Origin: Diadema setosum
Taxonomy: Eukaryota; Echinodermata; Echinoidea; Diadematoida; Diadematidae
Direction: 5' to 3'
Assembly: GCF_964275005.1 (NCBI RefSeq)
Contig: NC_092704.1
Coordinates: 11,906,871-11,970,870 of the forward strand
Length of the DNA: 64,000 nt
Numbering within the stretch: position 1 is the first letter of the stretch; each line of letters starts with the position of its first letter. The notes beneath the pieces were generated by a model, which did no database searches, had not been told where the DNA came from, and saw only the letters and a program-made list of their open reading frames with translations. This document shows, piece by piece, positions 61,647 to 64,000 of this stretch. Position numbers and translations under genes: made by a program.

Positions 61647-63201
61647 ATATATATAATATATATAATATATATAATATATATAATATATATAATATATATA
61701 TATAATTTTGACTACAGCCACTGCAAGACAATCACACATTTGCCAGGCAATGTTACCTCGAATAAAATTGCAACATCTATAACTACAAGTATTTTTTTTA
61801 CACTTCTGAAACTCTTGTCTCTCGTATTATTTCTCTTTCTTGTTTCTCCTTTTCTAATCTGTCATTTTCTTTTTACAGCTTTAGGAAAAATTGGTGTAAA
61901 ATGAATGTGAAATTAACAAATAAACAGTACGCAAATTAAAAAAAAAAAAAATCAGTTCACACCATTACAGACATGAATCCCTACGAAATCGATTATCCCA
62001 ACTCTCTAACAAACTGAAACAAGCCTGCAAGTACATTAGCAGCAACTGCTTCCCATACATTACTCGTTGCCAGATACGTTTTCAATTTCATTTGCTCAAT
62101 TAGGAATATGAAACGTGAAAGATTTATCATGTGAAACAAGGGATGGGCCACGTCAAGTGCACTTGCGAACTCGCACATACATTGTAAACACATACACATA
62201 CACACAAAGAATTTACAACAATATTTGCCCCGGAATGCAGATAAAGGGGAAAAAATATCTTGCCAATACTTTACCATCGTAGTTGAAGACATTGTTGTCA
62301 AAGGTGATGAAGGAGGAAATGCCATAGGCCCAGCACGATCCTGTTGAAAACAGTCGGGAAAAAGAAAATGTTGGAAAAAAAAATTACAGCAAGTTCTAAG
62401 AACATCTATAAAACGAAGGTCGCAATGATATTTAAAAGTGTAGGCTGCTTCAGACGTGTCTTCATTATTTGAAATTGACTTTTTCGTCGAATCATTATAA
62501 AATAAGGGACTCTTCGATCGTGTGGACATTCTAGCTTATTAGAGCGGTTCTAAATGGCTGCAGTCCACTCGTGATTTCCGCGGTGTTATTAACAATTTCG
62601 ATTTGTTATGACGTCATGGCCCCGTCCTCTCCAGCGGGCCGGCTGTGGGGGGGGGGGGGGGGGATGGCCCGGGACGCTCGGGCTCCCGCTTGTTTTTGTT
62701 TTTTGTTTTCGTTTGTTTTTTGTTTGTTTGTTTGTTTGTTTGTTTGTTTTTTATAATACGTAGTAATAAGGCCTACATTAGTCTGGTTTCCAGACCCTTT
62801 GCGAACTGGACTCCGACTTCGTCCAACTGGACGAAGTCGCCGCCCCGGTGATAAACCTACTCCAGTTTTCGACGCTGAGGGCATCACTATCTAGTATAGC
62901 AGAATAATACGAGCAGAGGGTCTGGAAGCCAGACTAGGCCTATATAGGGTCTCACCACTAGGGGCCCTCCGCTATATATTTTTTTTTATTTTTTTTTTTG
63001 TCGGAAGTGGCACCAGAAATATAAACTTGGTCCCATACTCTTAAGAACACAGCCCAGACCCCGCTACCTACTTGATTGCTGATGAAATTTCCAGCTACAC
63101 CGGGACGAATTAATTAATTGAAAGCCGAAATTGAAGGGGAGGGGGCCTTACCTTCATCAACAGTGGAGGCGCATTCCCACGAGGACCCAGCGCGGCAAAT
63201 G
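18389..63201 (-). CDS. Gel-forming-mucin-like gene, 3' part (D3-type VWD-C8-TIL, PTS array, VWC, CTCK); 5' end outside window
   Basis: A secreted mucin-like glycoprotein rebuilt from 39 minus-strand exons totalling 4963 nt, every junction phase-consistent, ending in TAA at 18391-18389. Domains in order: end of a VWC/E-like module, VWD (CGLCG motif), C8, TIL, a 315-codon Pro/Thr/Ser exon, two runs of 15-20-residue PTS microexons around two 139-residue Cys-flanked domains, a third related domain, VWC and CTCK. In MUC2/MUC5-type mucins and VWF, D-type VWD-C8-TIL assemblies multimerise, CTCK dimerises through disulfides and PTS regions carry O-glycans. The C8 ending (CLCDALAAYAQKC, VCVNWRT) is closest to the D3 assembly of these proteins. 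Earlier D assemblies may lie beyond the high edge. The intercalated domains and the microexon organisation are unlike vertebrate mucins, where PTS repeats sit in one giant exon. No one-to-one orthologue is claimed. Splice variants are likely because PTS exons are all phase 1-1. Confidence 0.88.
18697..19792. other. Last mucin intron with (CAA)n and a MITE
   Basis: Holds (CAA)n at 18796-18832 and the inverted-repeat element at 19087-19689. Nothing else seen. Confidence 0.6.
19087..19689. mobile_element. MITE with AAATAAATGGGTGACTACAA ends
   Basis: Terminal inverted repeats of about 25 bp (AAATAATTGGGTGACTACAA inward from the left, the same with one mismatch from the right). About 600 bp, non-coding, within the last mucin intron. 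Confidence 0.75.
19793..19835 (-). CDS. Mucin VWC exon 3
   Basis: 43-bp exon (phase 0 to 1) between a CATACAG acceptor and a GTAAGA donor, encoding GNLIYVEDQCCPRC. The CC-P-x-C end is the signature of VWC domains and completes the domain begun at 21231. Confidence 0.85.
20179..20274 (-). CDS. Mucin VWC exon 2
   Basis: 96-bp exon (phase 0-0), acceptor GATGAGCAG, donor GTGAGT. It encodes IPSPDGRGCVEMTCSADDGF then RVQPVRCNTTCN. The V-x-C-N-x-x-C pattern matches the centre of a VWC domain. Confidence 0.88.
20275..21202. other. Mucin intron, nothing recognised
   Basis: AT-rich intron between the first two VWC exons. No exon or clear repeat identified. Confidence 0.5.
21203..21231 (-). CDS. Mucin VWC exon 1 (29 bp)
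   Basis: A 29-bp microexon, acceptor TGACCAG, donor GTGAGA, phase 1 to 0. It encodes (G)CKVNGNFYL, the G-C-x-x-x-G-x-x-Y start of VWC. It is needed to join 23194 (phase 1) to 20274 (phase 0). Confidence 0.75.
21232..23193. other. Mucin intron with (TA)n
   Basis: A (TA)n tract at about 21331-21385. No exon candidate with consistent frame and splice sites. Confidence 0.5.
23194..23362 (-). CDS. Mucin Cys-flanked domain 3, second exon
   Basis: 169 bp, acceptor TTTTCAAAG, donor GTAAGT, phase 0 to 1. It encodes VTEFLIPPDTMAGDTLEFNV onward to FTFEPTFEYCVTI. The hydrophobic alternation and closing Cys resemble the ends of domains 1 and 2 (YVKGCIKI, YVRGCLRV). It completes the domain begun at 23911. 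Confidence 0.8.
23619..23911 (-). CDS. Mucin Cys-flanked domain 3, first exon
   Basis: 293 bp, acceptor TATATAG, donor GTAAGT, phase 1 to 0. It opens APICYFVGELICGTDIVGVD and ends REGGSWQLVTDAGTDT. With the next exon it forms a roughly 150-residue domain, likely all-beta and possibly discoidin/galactose-binding-like. That is only a guess from its Cys-bounded, beta-rich pattern and from the use of F5/8C domains in hemocytin-type mucin relatives. Confidence 0.8.
24253..24300 (-). CDS. PTS microexon, 48 bp
   Basis: Phase 1-1, acceptor ATTACAG, donor GTACGT. Encodes ASPAPTAATTPVPGTT. It is the last PTS microexon before domain 3. Confidence 0.85.
24480..24679. mobile_element. Partial copy of the palindromic TTAA MITE
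   Basis: Matches the loop and one arm of the 6111-6475 element, ending GCCATCCCCTTTAA. The other arm is missing. Confidence 0.75.
24921..24974 (-). CDS. PTS microexon, 54 bp
   Basis: Phase 1-1, acceptor GTAGACAG, donor GTTTGT (weak). Encodes TAWPTPETAATTPVTGT. The paralogue at 27145-27198 carries a stop. Confidence 0.7.
25441..25494 (-). CDS. PTS microexon, 54 bp
   Basis: Phase 1-1, acceptor TACACAG, donor GTACGT. Encodes TASPAPTPATSPAPSTT. Paralogue at 27666-27722. Confidence 0.85.
25791..25837 (-). pseudogene. Decayed PTS microexon
   Basis: The acceptor TATACAG and a Pro/Thr stretch (PPPTTTART) remain, but the 3' half is eroded and no good donor follows. A further decayed paralogue is at 28021-28057. 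Confidence 0.55.
26043..26099 (-). CDS. PTS microexon, 57 bp
   Basis: Phase 1-1, acceptor TATACAG, donor GTTCGT. Encodes TASPAPTTAATTPAPSTT, the best match to the array consensus. Confidence 0.85.
26325..26894. mobile_element. MITE with long TTAAAGGACAAGTTCACCTT inverted ends
   Basis: 570 bp with about 65-bp terminal inverted repeats (TTAAAGGACAAGTTCACCTT ... AATATTAGTA). Non-coding. It is inserted in a mucin intron at the TTAA that, in the paralogous intron, is occupied by the MITE ending at 24679. Confidence 0.85.
27145..27198 (-). pseudogene. PTS microexon with in-frame stop (paralogue of 24921)
   Basis: Acceptor ACACAG and donor GTTCGT are intact, but the CCA codon of the paralogue reads TAA (27160-27158), inside a new consensus donor TAC/GTAAGT. 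Use of that donor would leave phase 2 and break the frame, so the exon is probably skipped. Confidence 0.7.
27666..27722 (-). CDS. PTS microexon, 57 bp
   Basis: Phase 1-1, acceptor GCACAG, donor GTATAT. Encodes TASPAPTTPATSPAPSTK. Paralogue of 25441. Confidence 0.85.
28021..28057 (-). pseudogene. Decayed PTS microexon remnant
   Basis: Shorter relic of the 25791 pseudo-exon. The acceptor is still CCAG/GCACTGT, but the PTS core has collapsed. Confidence 0.45.
28261..28308 (-). CDS. PTS microexon, 48 bp
   Basis: Phase 1-1, acceptor TACACAG, donor GTAAGT. Encodes AFPPPTTSATPGPSTT. Paralogue at 29105-29158. Confidence 0.85.
28505..28561 (-). CDS. PTS microexon, 57 bp
   Basis: Phase 1-1, acceptor TATACAG, donor GTATAT. 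Encodes TASPAPTTPATTPAPSTK. Paralogue at 29356-29412. Confidence 0.85.
28866..28910 (-). pseudogene. PTS microexon with destroyed 5' splice site
   Basis: The reading frame (TGSPAPTTAGTIPT) and acceptor ACACAG survive, but the donor GTACGT of the 29712 paralogue is GAACGT here. Not counted in the spliced model. Confidence 0.65.
29105..29158 (-). CDS. PTS microexon, 54 bp
   Basis: Phase 1-1, acceptor TACACAG, donor GTACGT. Encodes TAFPPLTTSATPGPSTT. It is 6 bp longer at the 5' end than its paralogue at 28261. Confidence 0.85.
29356..29412 (-). CDS. PTS microexon, 57 bp
   Basis: Phase 1-1, acceptor TTCCAG, donor GTATAT. Encodes TASPAPTTPAATPAPSTK. Confidence 0.85.
29712..29756 (-). CDS. PTS microexon, 45 bp
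   Basis: Phase 1-1, acceptor ACACAG, donor GTACGT. Encodes TGSPAPTTAGTTPT. The shortest intact PTS microexon of the main array. Confidence 0.8.
29960..30016 (-). CDS. PTS microexon, 57 bp
   Basis: Phase 1-1, acceptor TACACAG, donor GTACGA. Encodes TASKAPTTPATTPAPSTR. Confidence 0.85.
30143..30180 (-). pseudogene. PTS microexon remnant
   Basis: Encodes SPAPTSASTT but lacks both a credible acceptor AG and a donor. Confidence 0.45.
30380..30430 (-). CDS. PTS microexon, 51 bp
   Basis: Phase 1-1, acceptor ATTACAG, donor GTATAA. Encodes APKPPTTAATTPVPSTI. Divergent relative of the 24253 exon. Confidence 0.8.
   Translation of the reverse strand, partial: LPNHRRQPRLRQFQAR
30737..30787 (-). CDS. 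PTS microexon, 51 bp
   Basis: Phase 1-1, acceptor ACGCAG, donor GTACGT. Encodes GSPAPTTAATTPAPSTT. First PTS microexon after domain 2 in protein order. Confidence 0.85.
31379..32324. mobile_element. piggyBac-type MITE, TTAA-flanked
   Basis: 946 bp starting CCCTATAAAGCCCAAG and ending TTGGGCTTTATAGGG, with TTAA directly on both sides. A TTAA duplication plus CCC..GGG ends is typical of piggyBac. Inner inverted GGGGGCACA.TGTGCCCCC motifs extend the ends. No transposase. Confidence 0.8.
32504..32920 (-). CDS. Mucin Cys-flanked 139-residue domain, copy 2
   Basis: 417-bp phase 1-1 exon, acceptor GGTAAAG, donor GTGAGT. It opens (Y)ECDKPLAESEAVEPIVTL, continues with RIRMSFTSNDTSRPIAAEIY and ends with INFDV and YVRGCLRV. 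One Cys near each end suggests a closed domain, and predicted strands alternate throughout. Its paralogue is at 37727-38143, same length. I do not recognise the family. A discoidin-like fold is possible but unproven. Confidence 0.88.
33332..33361 (-). CDS. 30-bp linker microexon before domain copy 2
   Basis: Acceptor TTATTCAG, donor GTAAGT, phase 1-1. Encodes TVPTTTPVY and supplies the T that makes Tyr with the next exon. The same arrangement is conserved at 38579. Confidence 0.8.
33654..33710 (-). CDS. PTS microexon, 57 bp
   Basis: Phase 1-1, acceptor TACACAG, donor GTACGT. Encodes TASPAPRTVATTPVQSTV. Paralogue at 38913. Confidence 0.85.
34008..34064 (-). CDS. PTS microexon, 57 bp
   Basis: Phase 1-1, acceptor TACACAG, donor GTACGT. 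Encodes TASPSPTTAATTPAPSTT. Paralogue at 39269. Confidence 0.85.
34212..34250 (-). pseudogene. PTS microexon truncated by a (TA)n microsatellite
   Basis: Acceptor ACACAG and TGSPGPTTATPVT remain, then the sequence runs into (TA)n at 34184-34210 with no donor at the homologous place. Confidence 0.55.
34708..34764 (-). CDS. PTS microexon, 57 bp
   Basis: Phase 1-1, acceptor TCACAG, donor GTACAT. Encodes TASPAPTTPATSPAPSTA. Confidence 0.85.
35447..35503 (-). CDS. PTS microexon, 57 bp
   Basis: Phase 1-1, acceptor AAACAG, donor GTTCGT. Encodes TASPAPTTPATSPAPTTT. Confidence 0.83.
35504..36677. other. Mucin intron with a palindrome cluster
   Basis: Contains the three GCCATGCGTCCGG-type palindromes at 35736-35830. 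The rest is AT-rich with no exon recognised. Confidence 0.6.
35736..35830. repeat. Clustered GCCATGCGTCCGG palindromes
   Basis: GCCATGCGTCCGG-ATTTTA-CCGGACGCATGGC is a perfect 13-bp-arm hairpin (35738-35769), followed by two imperfect versions with the same GGTTTTAC/GATTTTAC centre. Confidence 0.8.
36678..36734 (-). CDS. PTS microexon, 57 bp
   Basis: Phase 1-1, acceptor TCGCAG, donor GTTCGT. Encodes TASPAPTTAATSPVTGTT. Confidence 0.83.
37050..37100 (-). pseudogene. PTS microexon with lost 3' splice site
   Basis: Homologous to 39614-39664. Encodes PPTTAATTPYPKTT and keeps a GTGCGT donor, but the 5' end has degenerated to TTATTAAACC with no AG. Confidence 0.6.
37101..37726. other. Mucin intron matching the Helentron-like insertion site
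   Basis: The start of this intron (GACATTATTTCAATATGTGG, then AAGAGCTAT) is the unoccupied counterpart of the sequence split by the element at 39691-42049. Confidence 0.6.
37727..38143 (-). CDS. Mucin Cys-flanked 139-residue domain, copy 1
   Basis: 417-bp phase 1-1 exon, acceptor GGTGAAG, donor GTAGGC. It opens (Y)ECDKPLAEGEAIEPIITL and ends with VIIFDV and YVKGCIKI. It aligns with copy 2 over its full length without gaps, with conserved TSRPIAAEIYAIT and PDSIIVPA. It carries several N-x-S/T sites. Function unknown. Confidence 0.88.
38579..38608 (-). CDS. 30-bp linker microexon before domain copy 1
   Basis: Acceptor CATCCAG, donor GTAAGT, phase 1-1. Encodes TTPTTTPIY. Same length and place as 33332-33361. 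Confidence 0.8.
38913..38972 (-). CDS. PTS microexon, 60 bp
   Basis: Phase 1-1, acceptor CACACAG, donor GTACAT. Encodes TALPAPTTAATTTVPKII. The longest intact unit of the microexon array. Confidence 0.8.
39269..39325 (-). CDS. PTS microexon, 57 bp
   Basis: Phase 1-1, acceptor TCAACAG, donor GTACGG. Encodes TASPSPTAAASTPAPSTT. Confidence 0.83.
39614..39664 (-). CDS. PTS microexon, 51 bp
   Basis: Phase 1-1, acceptor AACACAG, donor GTGCCT. Encodes SPAPTTVATTLFPRTT. First of the microexons after the large PTS exon; an 8.6-kb intron separates them. Confidence 0.78.
39691..42049 (+). mobile_element. Helentron-like non-autonomous element, copy 1
   Basis: The 5' end TTAGGTGATCCGAG forms a hairpin with CTCGGATCACC 6 nt later. 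Near the 3' end an inverse of the 5' terminus (GGATCACCTAA) is followed by a hairpin AATTTGTCAgtgtTGACAAATT and the terminus CCGAGTCTAGT. Asymmetric terminal inverted repeats plus a subterminal 3' hairpin are the hallmarks of Helentrons. An internal segment of about 0.5 kb (40850-41280) is repeated at about 41390-41850. No Rep/helicase frame. Class call is tentative. Confidence 0.6.
42050..43283. other. Mucin intron between the two Helentron-like copies
   Basis: Contains the short inverted-repeat element at 42564-42650 and a CCCTCCC/poly-C tract at about 43203-43224. No exon seen. Confidence 0.5.
42564..42650 (-). mobile_element. Short inverted-repeat element, copy 2
   Basis: Opposite-orientation copy of 7974-8057, with AACCCGTTGAGGACG, CCCGAGTATACTCGGG and TTGTAGCAAAA. 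Confidence 0.7.
43284..45654 (+). mobile_element. Helentron-like non-autonomous element, copy 2
   Basis: Close copy of 39691-42049 in the same orientation, with the same 5' hairpin, internal duplication and 3' hairpin plus CTAGT end. It is flanked by a 12-bp direct repeat CTTTGTCTTTTT, which is unexpected for rolling-circle elements and weakens the class call. Confidence 0.6.
45661..45688. repeat. Poly-T tract
   Basis: Long T run next to the Helentron-like copy. It could be a retroposon tail in inverse orientation. Confidence 0.6.
45689..46686. other. Mucin intron, unclassified
   Basis: AT-rich. An AATAAACTGAACTGAA motif near 46198 resembles a LINE 3' tail, but no reverse transcriptase frame is present. 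Confidence 0.35.
46687..47610. mobile_element. Element with ATGCCTCCG termini and GGACGGACGGAC motif
   Basis: Opens CTAGAAATGTCGCTATGGCGAC with GTATGCCTCCG and closes in a hairpin CCTCCGGCGACACTTCGTGGCGGAGG. Inside are TGACCTTTGACC repeats and a (GGAC)n run at about 47535-47562. The shape recalls widespread Helentron-like (HINE) elements of invertebrates. End points are approximate. Confidence 0.55.
47611..48272. other. Mucin intron next to the large PTS exon
   Basis: No recognised features. Overlapping open frames here lack domain signal. Confidence 0.4.
48273..49217 (-). CDS. Mucin large PTS exon with 78-residue tandem repeats
   Basis: 945-bp phase 1-1 exon, acceptor ATATCTTTAG, donor GTAGAC. 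Thr/Pro/Ser-rich throughout and suited to dense O-glycosylation. It holds two full 234-bp repeats (boundaries at about 48980 and 48746) and part of a third down to about 48550. Units contain GPETTTSPATT, SQAPTET, ATSQPVGTTF and RPATTATTTP. A non-repetitive PTS tail follows to APGTT. A TGA directly upstream of the acceptor in the same frame fixes the exon start. The 303-codon frame in the other register is a shadow. Confidence 0.9.
48510..49213. repeat. 234-bp tandem repeats inside the PTS exon
   Basis: GGCCCTAAAGATATC recurs at 48746, 48980 and 49214 (the last at the exon border), a period of exactly 234 bp. Adjacent units are nearly identical, so expansion or homogenisation is recent. Confidence 0.9.
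49552..50650. mobile_element. Inverted-repeat element with GTCCCAGAAAAAACGAAACC ends
   Basis: Left TIR TGTCCCAGAAAAAACGAAAC, right the inverse of GAAACCCGTTTTTTTCTGGGAC. Further inverse blocks include CATTTGCACGAGCAAATGG versus CCATTTGCGCGTGCAAATG. About 1.1 kb, no transposase frame. mariner-like MITE is a guess. Confidence 0.7.
50647..50835. repeat. (TAC)n/(TAA)n microsatellite
   Basis: ACT and AAT triplets in long runs directly beside the preceding element. Confidence 0.9.
51211..51432 (-). CDS. Mucin TIL domain exon plus first PTS residues
   Basis: 222 bp, acceptor TTTAACAG, donor GTAGGT, phase 1-1. It encodes PVPCPCDDHMIYYPCHNSCP, then TACRGCANQGECITPEVEGC and FCEPGTVERNGTCTPV. This is a trypsin-inhibitor-like cysteine-rich domain, which follows C8 in D assemblies. 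It ends in a Pro/Thr linker (PTQPTSPGTT) leading into the PTS region. Confidence 0.9.
51433..51968. other. Short mucin intron, nothing recognised
   Basis: AT-rich with small simple repeats. Confidence 0.5.
51969..52125 (-). CDS. Mucin C8 domain, second exon
   Basis: 157 bp, acceptor TTGATTAG, donor GTAAGG, phase 0 to 1. It encodes VNPSRYYEHCVSDSIKCYRG, then SDCECLCDALAAYAQKCIEK and GVCVNWRTEDLC. The Y-x-x-C, C-E-C-x-C and W-R-T motifs are those of C8 in D3-type assemblies of gel-forming mucins and VWF. Confidence 0.93.
52864..52933 (+). ncRNA. tRNA-like sequence (probably tRNA-derived SINE head)
   Basis: TGGTCTAGTGG fits box A and GGTTCGAATCC is a perfect box B. Acceptor-stem pairing is only partial, and the anticodon loop lacks T33. 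No T-run terminator lies directly after it. Better explained as a tRNA-derived SINE than as a functional tRNA. Confidence 0.5.
53597..54436. mobile_element. Two tandem copies of a GGGCTTTTTACAC-ended MITE
   Basis: Left end GGGCTTTTTACACTTGT, right end ACAAGTGTAAAAAGCCC. The body containing GCGACGGAGACAAAGTCCGA and CCAATCAGAAACGAGGTAAT occurs twice (about 53690-54012 and 54113-54435), about 423 bp apart. Confidence 0.75.
54529..54689 (-). CDS. Mucin C8 domain, first exon
   Basis: 161 bp, acceptor ATACCAG, donor GTGAGT, phase 1 to 0. It encodes DVNEFVESWATRECLPSSDM then AEVMCKTILEGPFVECHQF. F-x-x-S-W and G-P-F-x-x-C-H are C8 hallmarks. Confidence 0.92.
54690..55970. other. Mucin intron with a MITE
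   Basis: Holds poly-C at 54748-54757 and the inverted-repeat element at 54971-55712. Confidence 0.6.
54971..55712. mobile_element. MITE with TGTGACC...CATCACAAAACCAACAAA ends
   Basis: Left TGTGACCCTGCATCACAAAA, right the inverse of the same with CCAACAAAGAGTC. A 35-bp subterminal segment at the right is tandemly repeated (AATCAGTGAATGCGACT). About 740 bp, non-coding. Confidence 0.75.
55971..56114 (-). CDS. Mucin VWD domain, third exon
   Basis: 144 bp, acceptor ACTCGCAG, donor GTAGAA, phase 1-1. It encodes GVAVQWDGRNMVIVTLKDEY then MGRVCGLCGDFDGRSDDDFT. W-D-G, CGLCG-x-F/Y-D/N-G and D-D-F close a VWD domain. The CGLCG (CxxC-type) motif is conserved in multimerising D domains. Confidence 0.95.
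56115..56886. other. Mucin intron, (ATTT)n-rich
   Basis: A degenerate ATTTATTTAT run at about 56581-56790. Nothing else recognised before the Harbinger element. Confidence 0.5.
57316..57789 (+). pseudogene. Harbinger transposase (HARBI1-like) N-terminal fragment
   Basis: Encodes a basic segment (KRKKIKKKQERKKKRK), then WLLQRTDFGQYEKLLKQLYD and DVKNIKNFLRV. These match the conserved N-terminal region just before the DDE nuclease domain in HARBI1-type proteins. After about residue 115 the frame runs into the repeat-rich end of the element, with no DDE catalytic domain. It is a non-functional remnant lying inside the mucin intron on the opposite strand. Confidence 0.7.
57761..59360. mobile_element. 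Nested element with CCCCCCCACGGAA...GCAGTAACTG ends
   Basis: Left GCCCCCCCACGGAAAAACGC-AGTAACTG, right the inverse CAGTTACTGC-TTTCTTCCGTGGGGGGGC. Shorter internal CACGGAA/GCAGTAACT repeats at 57960-58015 and 59045-59120. Interrupts the Harbinger relic, so it inserted later. About 1.6 kb, no coding region. Confidence 0.7.
59530..60782. other. Mucin intron with a MITE
   Basis: Contains the element at 59898-60176 and an (AAC)n tract at about 60605-60712. Confidence 0.6.
59898..60176. mobile_element. MITE with CCCTGCTGGAAA ends and CACACTGT repeats
   Basis: Left CCCTACTGGAAATAACACAG, right the inverse of CCCTGCTGGAAAGAACATAA. The interior is built of TTCACACTGT and AACGCT.GAATTTAACAGTGT repeats in both orientations. 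Confidence 0.75.
60783..61025 (-). CDS. Mucin VWD domain, second exon
   Basis: 243 bp, acceptor TTGCACAG, donor GTACGC, phase 1-1. It encodes GSCSYMMATDGCSPNTNRTF then ESIDCAEGGAFCTKSVHIEF and PEACACVQDIGGRYTLVQHE. The C-S-Y-x-x-A, N-R-T-F-S-V and C-T-K-S-V pattern is the central part of VWD. Confidence 0.95.
61026..62274. other. Mucin intron with poly-G, tRNA-like sequence and (TA)n
   Basis: G-rich tract at 61052-61098, tRNA-like sequence at 61285-61357 and a long (TA)n/(TATAA)n block at about 61565-61704. Confidence 0.6.
61285..61357 (-). tRNA. tRNA-like gene or pseudogene, anticodon TCC by position
   Basis: 73 nt fold as a cloverleaf: acceptor GTCTCCG/CGGAGAC (7 perfect pairs), D stem GCC/GGC, anticodon stem TTGGC/GCCAA with loop GTTCCAT, T stem CCAGG/CCCGG (one mismatch). 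Box A TGGCCGAGCTG, box B GGTCCGATTCC, and a TTTTT run 3 nt downstream. The body resembles Leu/Ser tRNAs without a long variable arm, while the anticodon would be Gly. Likely a tRNA-derived repeat or pseudogene. Confidence 0.45.
62275..62340 (-). CDS. Mucin VWD domain, first exon
   Basis: 66 bp, acceptor TTCAACAG, donor GTAAAG, phase 1-1. It encodes GSCWAYGISSFITFDNNVFN then YDG. C-x-x-x-G-x-x-x-x-x-T-F-D is the VWD start. The usual D-P-H after G is I-S-S here. Confidence 0.92.
62646..62750. repeat. Poly-G and (GTTT)n tracts
   Basis: G run at 62646-62663 and (GTTT)n at about 62705-62750. Confidence 0.85.
62779..62936. mobile_element. Small inverted-repeat element TAGTCTGGTTTCCAGACCC
   Basis: About 158 bp. 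Left TAGTCTGGTTTCCAGACCCT, right the inverse of TAGTCTGGCTTCCAGACCCT. Interior GACGAAGTC-like repeats. Confidence 0.7.
63152..63201 (-). CDS. Mucin exon before the VWD domain
   Basis: 50 bp, acceptor TTCAAAG, donor GTAAGG, phase 2 to 1. It encodes ICRAGSSWECASTVDE, resembling the Cys-containing W-x-C segment that ends the module before each VWD in mucins and VWF. The phase-2 start means at least one more exon lies beyond the window. Confidence 0.7.
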
Positions 63202-64000
63202 CTTTGAATGAAAATTATCATAATACACAATTGGTGACAAACAACTGTTCTTTTTATTTACTTTTTATAACATTAATCCTCAATAGTAAGGACAGTACTT
63301 GAGGAGCTGATAAAATGCACGTTTTATTTCATCCATTTCATTATAATTATACAAAAATATTATTACAGTACAACATTTACATATACGTGTTCATACAAAT
63401 TCAACGCAACATTACGAGATAAAGGACAATACTACGAACACCTGACGAACGAAAATACAATTATAGACTGTGACTTTTATAACTGCACCAGTTGTTGGAA
63501 ATGGATCTTTATTAATCTCAGATGTAGCGAATGTGGCATCTCTAGCTATTCAAGGTTAAACCCTGTTACAGCGAATTGACATCCAAGGATTACTAAGAAA
63601 AAGACCCCACCAAATCCTTTATTTTTCACAATGATTTCATGCCCGCTTCCTATGCAAATATCAAAGGGTATCTTAGGACATCTATGTGGATTTTATAACT
63701 TAAAGTGTATCTTTGCCCCAAAAATTATTTTTGATATGTGAAAGAGACACATTTCAGTAGTCCATTGCACCAACTTTGAGAGAAAAGGGGTCATTAATTA
63801 GTGAAATAATGCATCTGAAAGTTTCTTAACACAATGGGTCTGGAAGGCAAGACTACAGCAAACCCTATTGTTTGTAGTGGGTTACGGAACCACAGCGGTT
63901 CCTGAATCTCCCAGACACAGTGTGTTTGGAAACTTTGAGATGCATTATTTCACTAATTAATGACCCATTTTCTCTGAAAGATGGCGCAATGGATTACTGA
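63202..64000. other. Mucin intron with terminal inverted repeat
   Basis: Arms at about 63749-63835 and 63918-64000 (CATTATTTCACTAATTAATGACCC) face each other around a short centre. The right arm reaches the window edge, so the element may continue. Confidence 0.55.

Overview
The window looks like nuclear DNA of an animal, probably a marine invertebrate deuterostome such as an echinoderm. The evidence is spliced genes with GT-AG introns, AT-rich non-coding sequence, abundant (TA)n and other microsatellites, and many short inverted-repeat transposons. The phylum is an inference. Nothing prokaryotic is present. Nearly all coding sequence is in short exons on the minus strand, so I rebuilt the exons by hand from splice sites, reading phase and domain motifs.

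Two minus-strand genes are supported. (1) At 5752 down to 681 and off the low edge lies the 5' end of a secreted or membrane EMI/EGF-like protein of the MEGF/Draper type. It has a start codon in ACCATGG context, a signal peptide, an EMI domain split over two exons and one EGF-like exon, all in matching phase. (2) From 63201 down to a TAA stop at 18389 lies the 3' part of a gel-forming-mucin-like gene whose 5' end is beyond the high edge. In protein order it has a VWD domain (63201-55971), a C8 domain (54689-51969), a TIL domain (51432-51211), a 945-bp Pro/Thr/Ser exon with 78-residue tandem repeats, a long array of tiny Pro/Thr/Ser exons interrupted by two copies of a 139-residue Cys-flanked domain (39664-24253), a third two-exon domain (23911-23194), a VWC domain (21231-19793) and a C-terminal cystine knot (18696-18389). 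The 39 exons I call add up to 4963 nt. Every junction agrees in phase, giving 1653 residues plus the stop.

The most unusual part is 24-40 kb. At least 21 exons of 45-60 bp, all phase 1-1, each encode one 15-20-residue mucin repeat (type TASPAPTTAATTPAPSTT) and sit in separate introns of a few hundred bases to about 2 kb. The exon plus intron is the duplicating unit. Nested tandem duplications are visible (about 0.85 kb with three exons, about 2.2 kb and about 5.2 kb), and several copies are decaying (a stop codon, a lost donor, a lost acceptor, truncations). The large PTS exon instead grows by 234-bp repeats, and each repeat carries a copy of that exon's own 3' splice site.

The remainder is introns, a 12.6-kb intergenic region (5753-18388) and mobile DNA. 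The mobile DNA includes two roughly 2.36-kb copies of a Helentron-like element, a PIF/Harbinger relic with a transposase N-terminal fragment and a nested second element, a TTAA-flanked piggyBac-type MITE, many other inverted-repeat MITEs, and two tRNA-like sequences.
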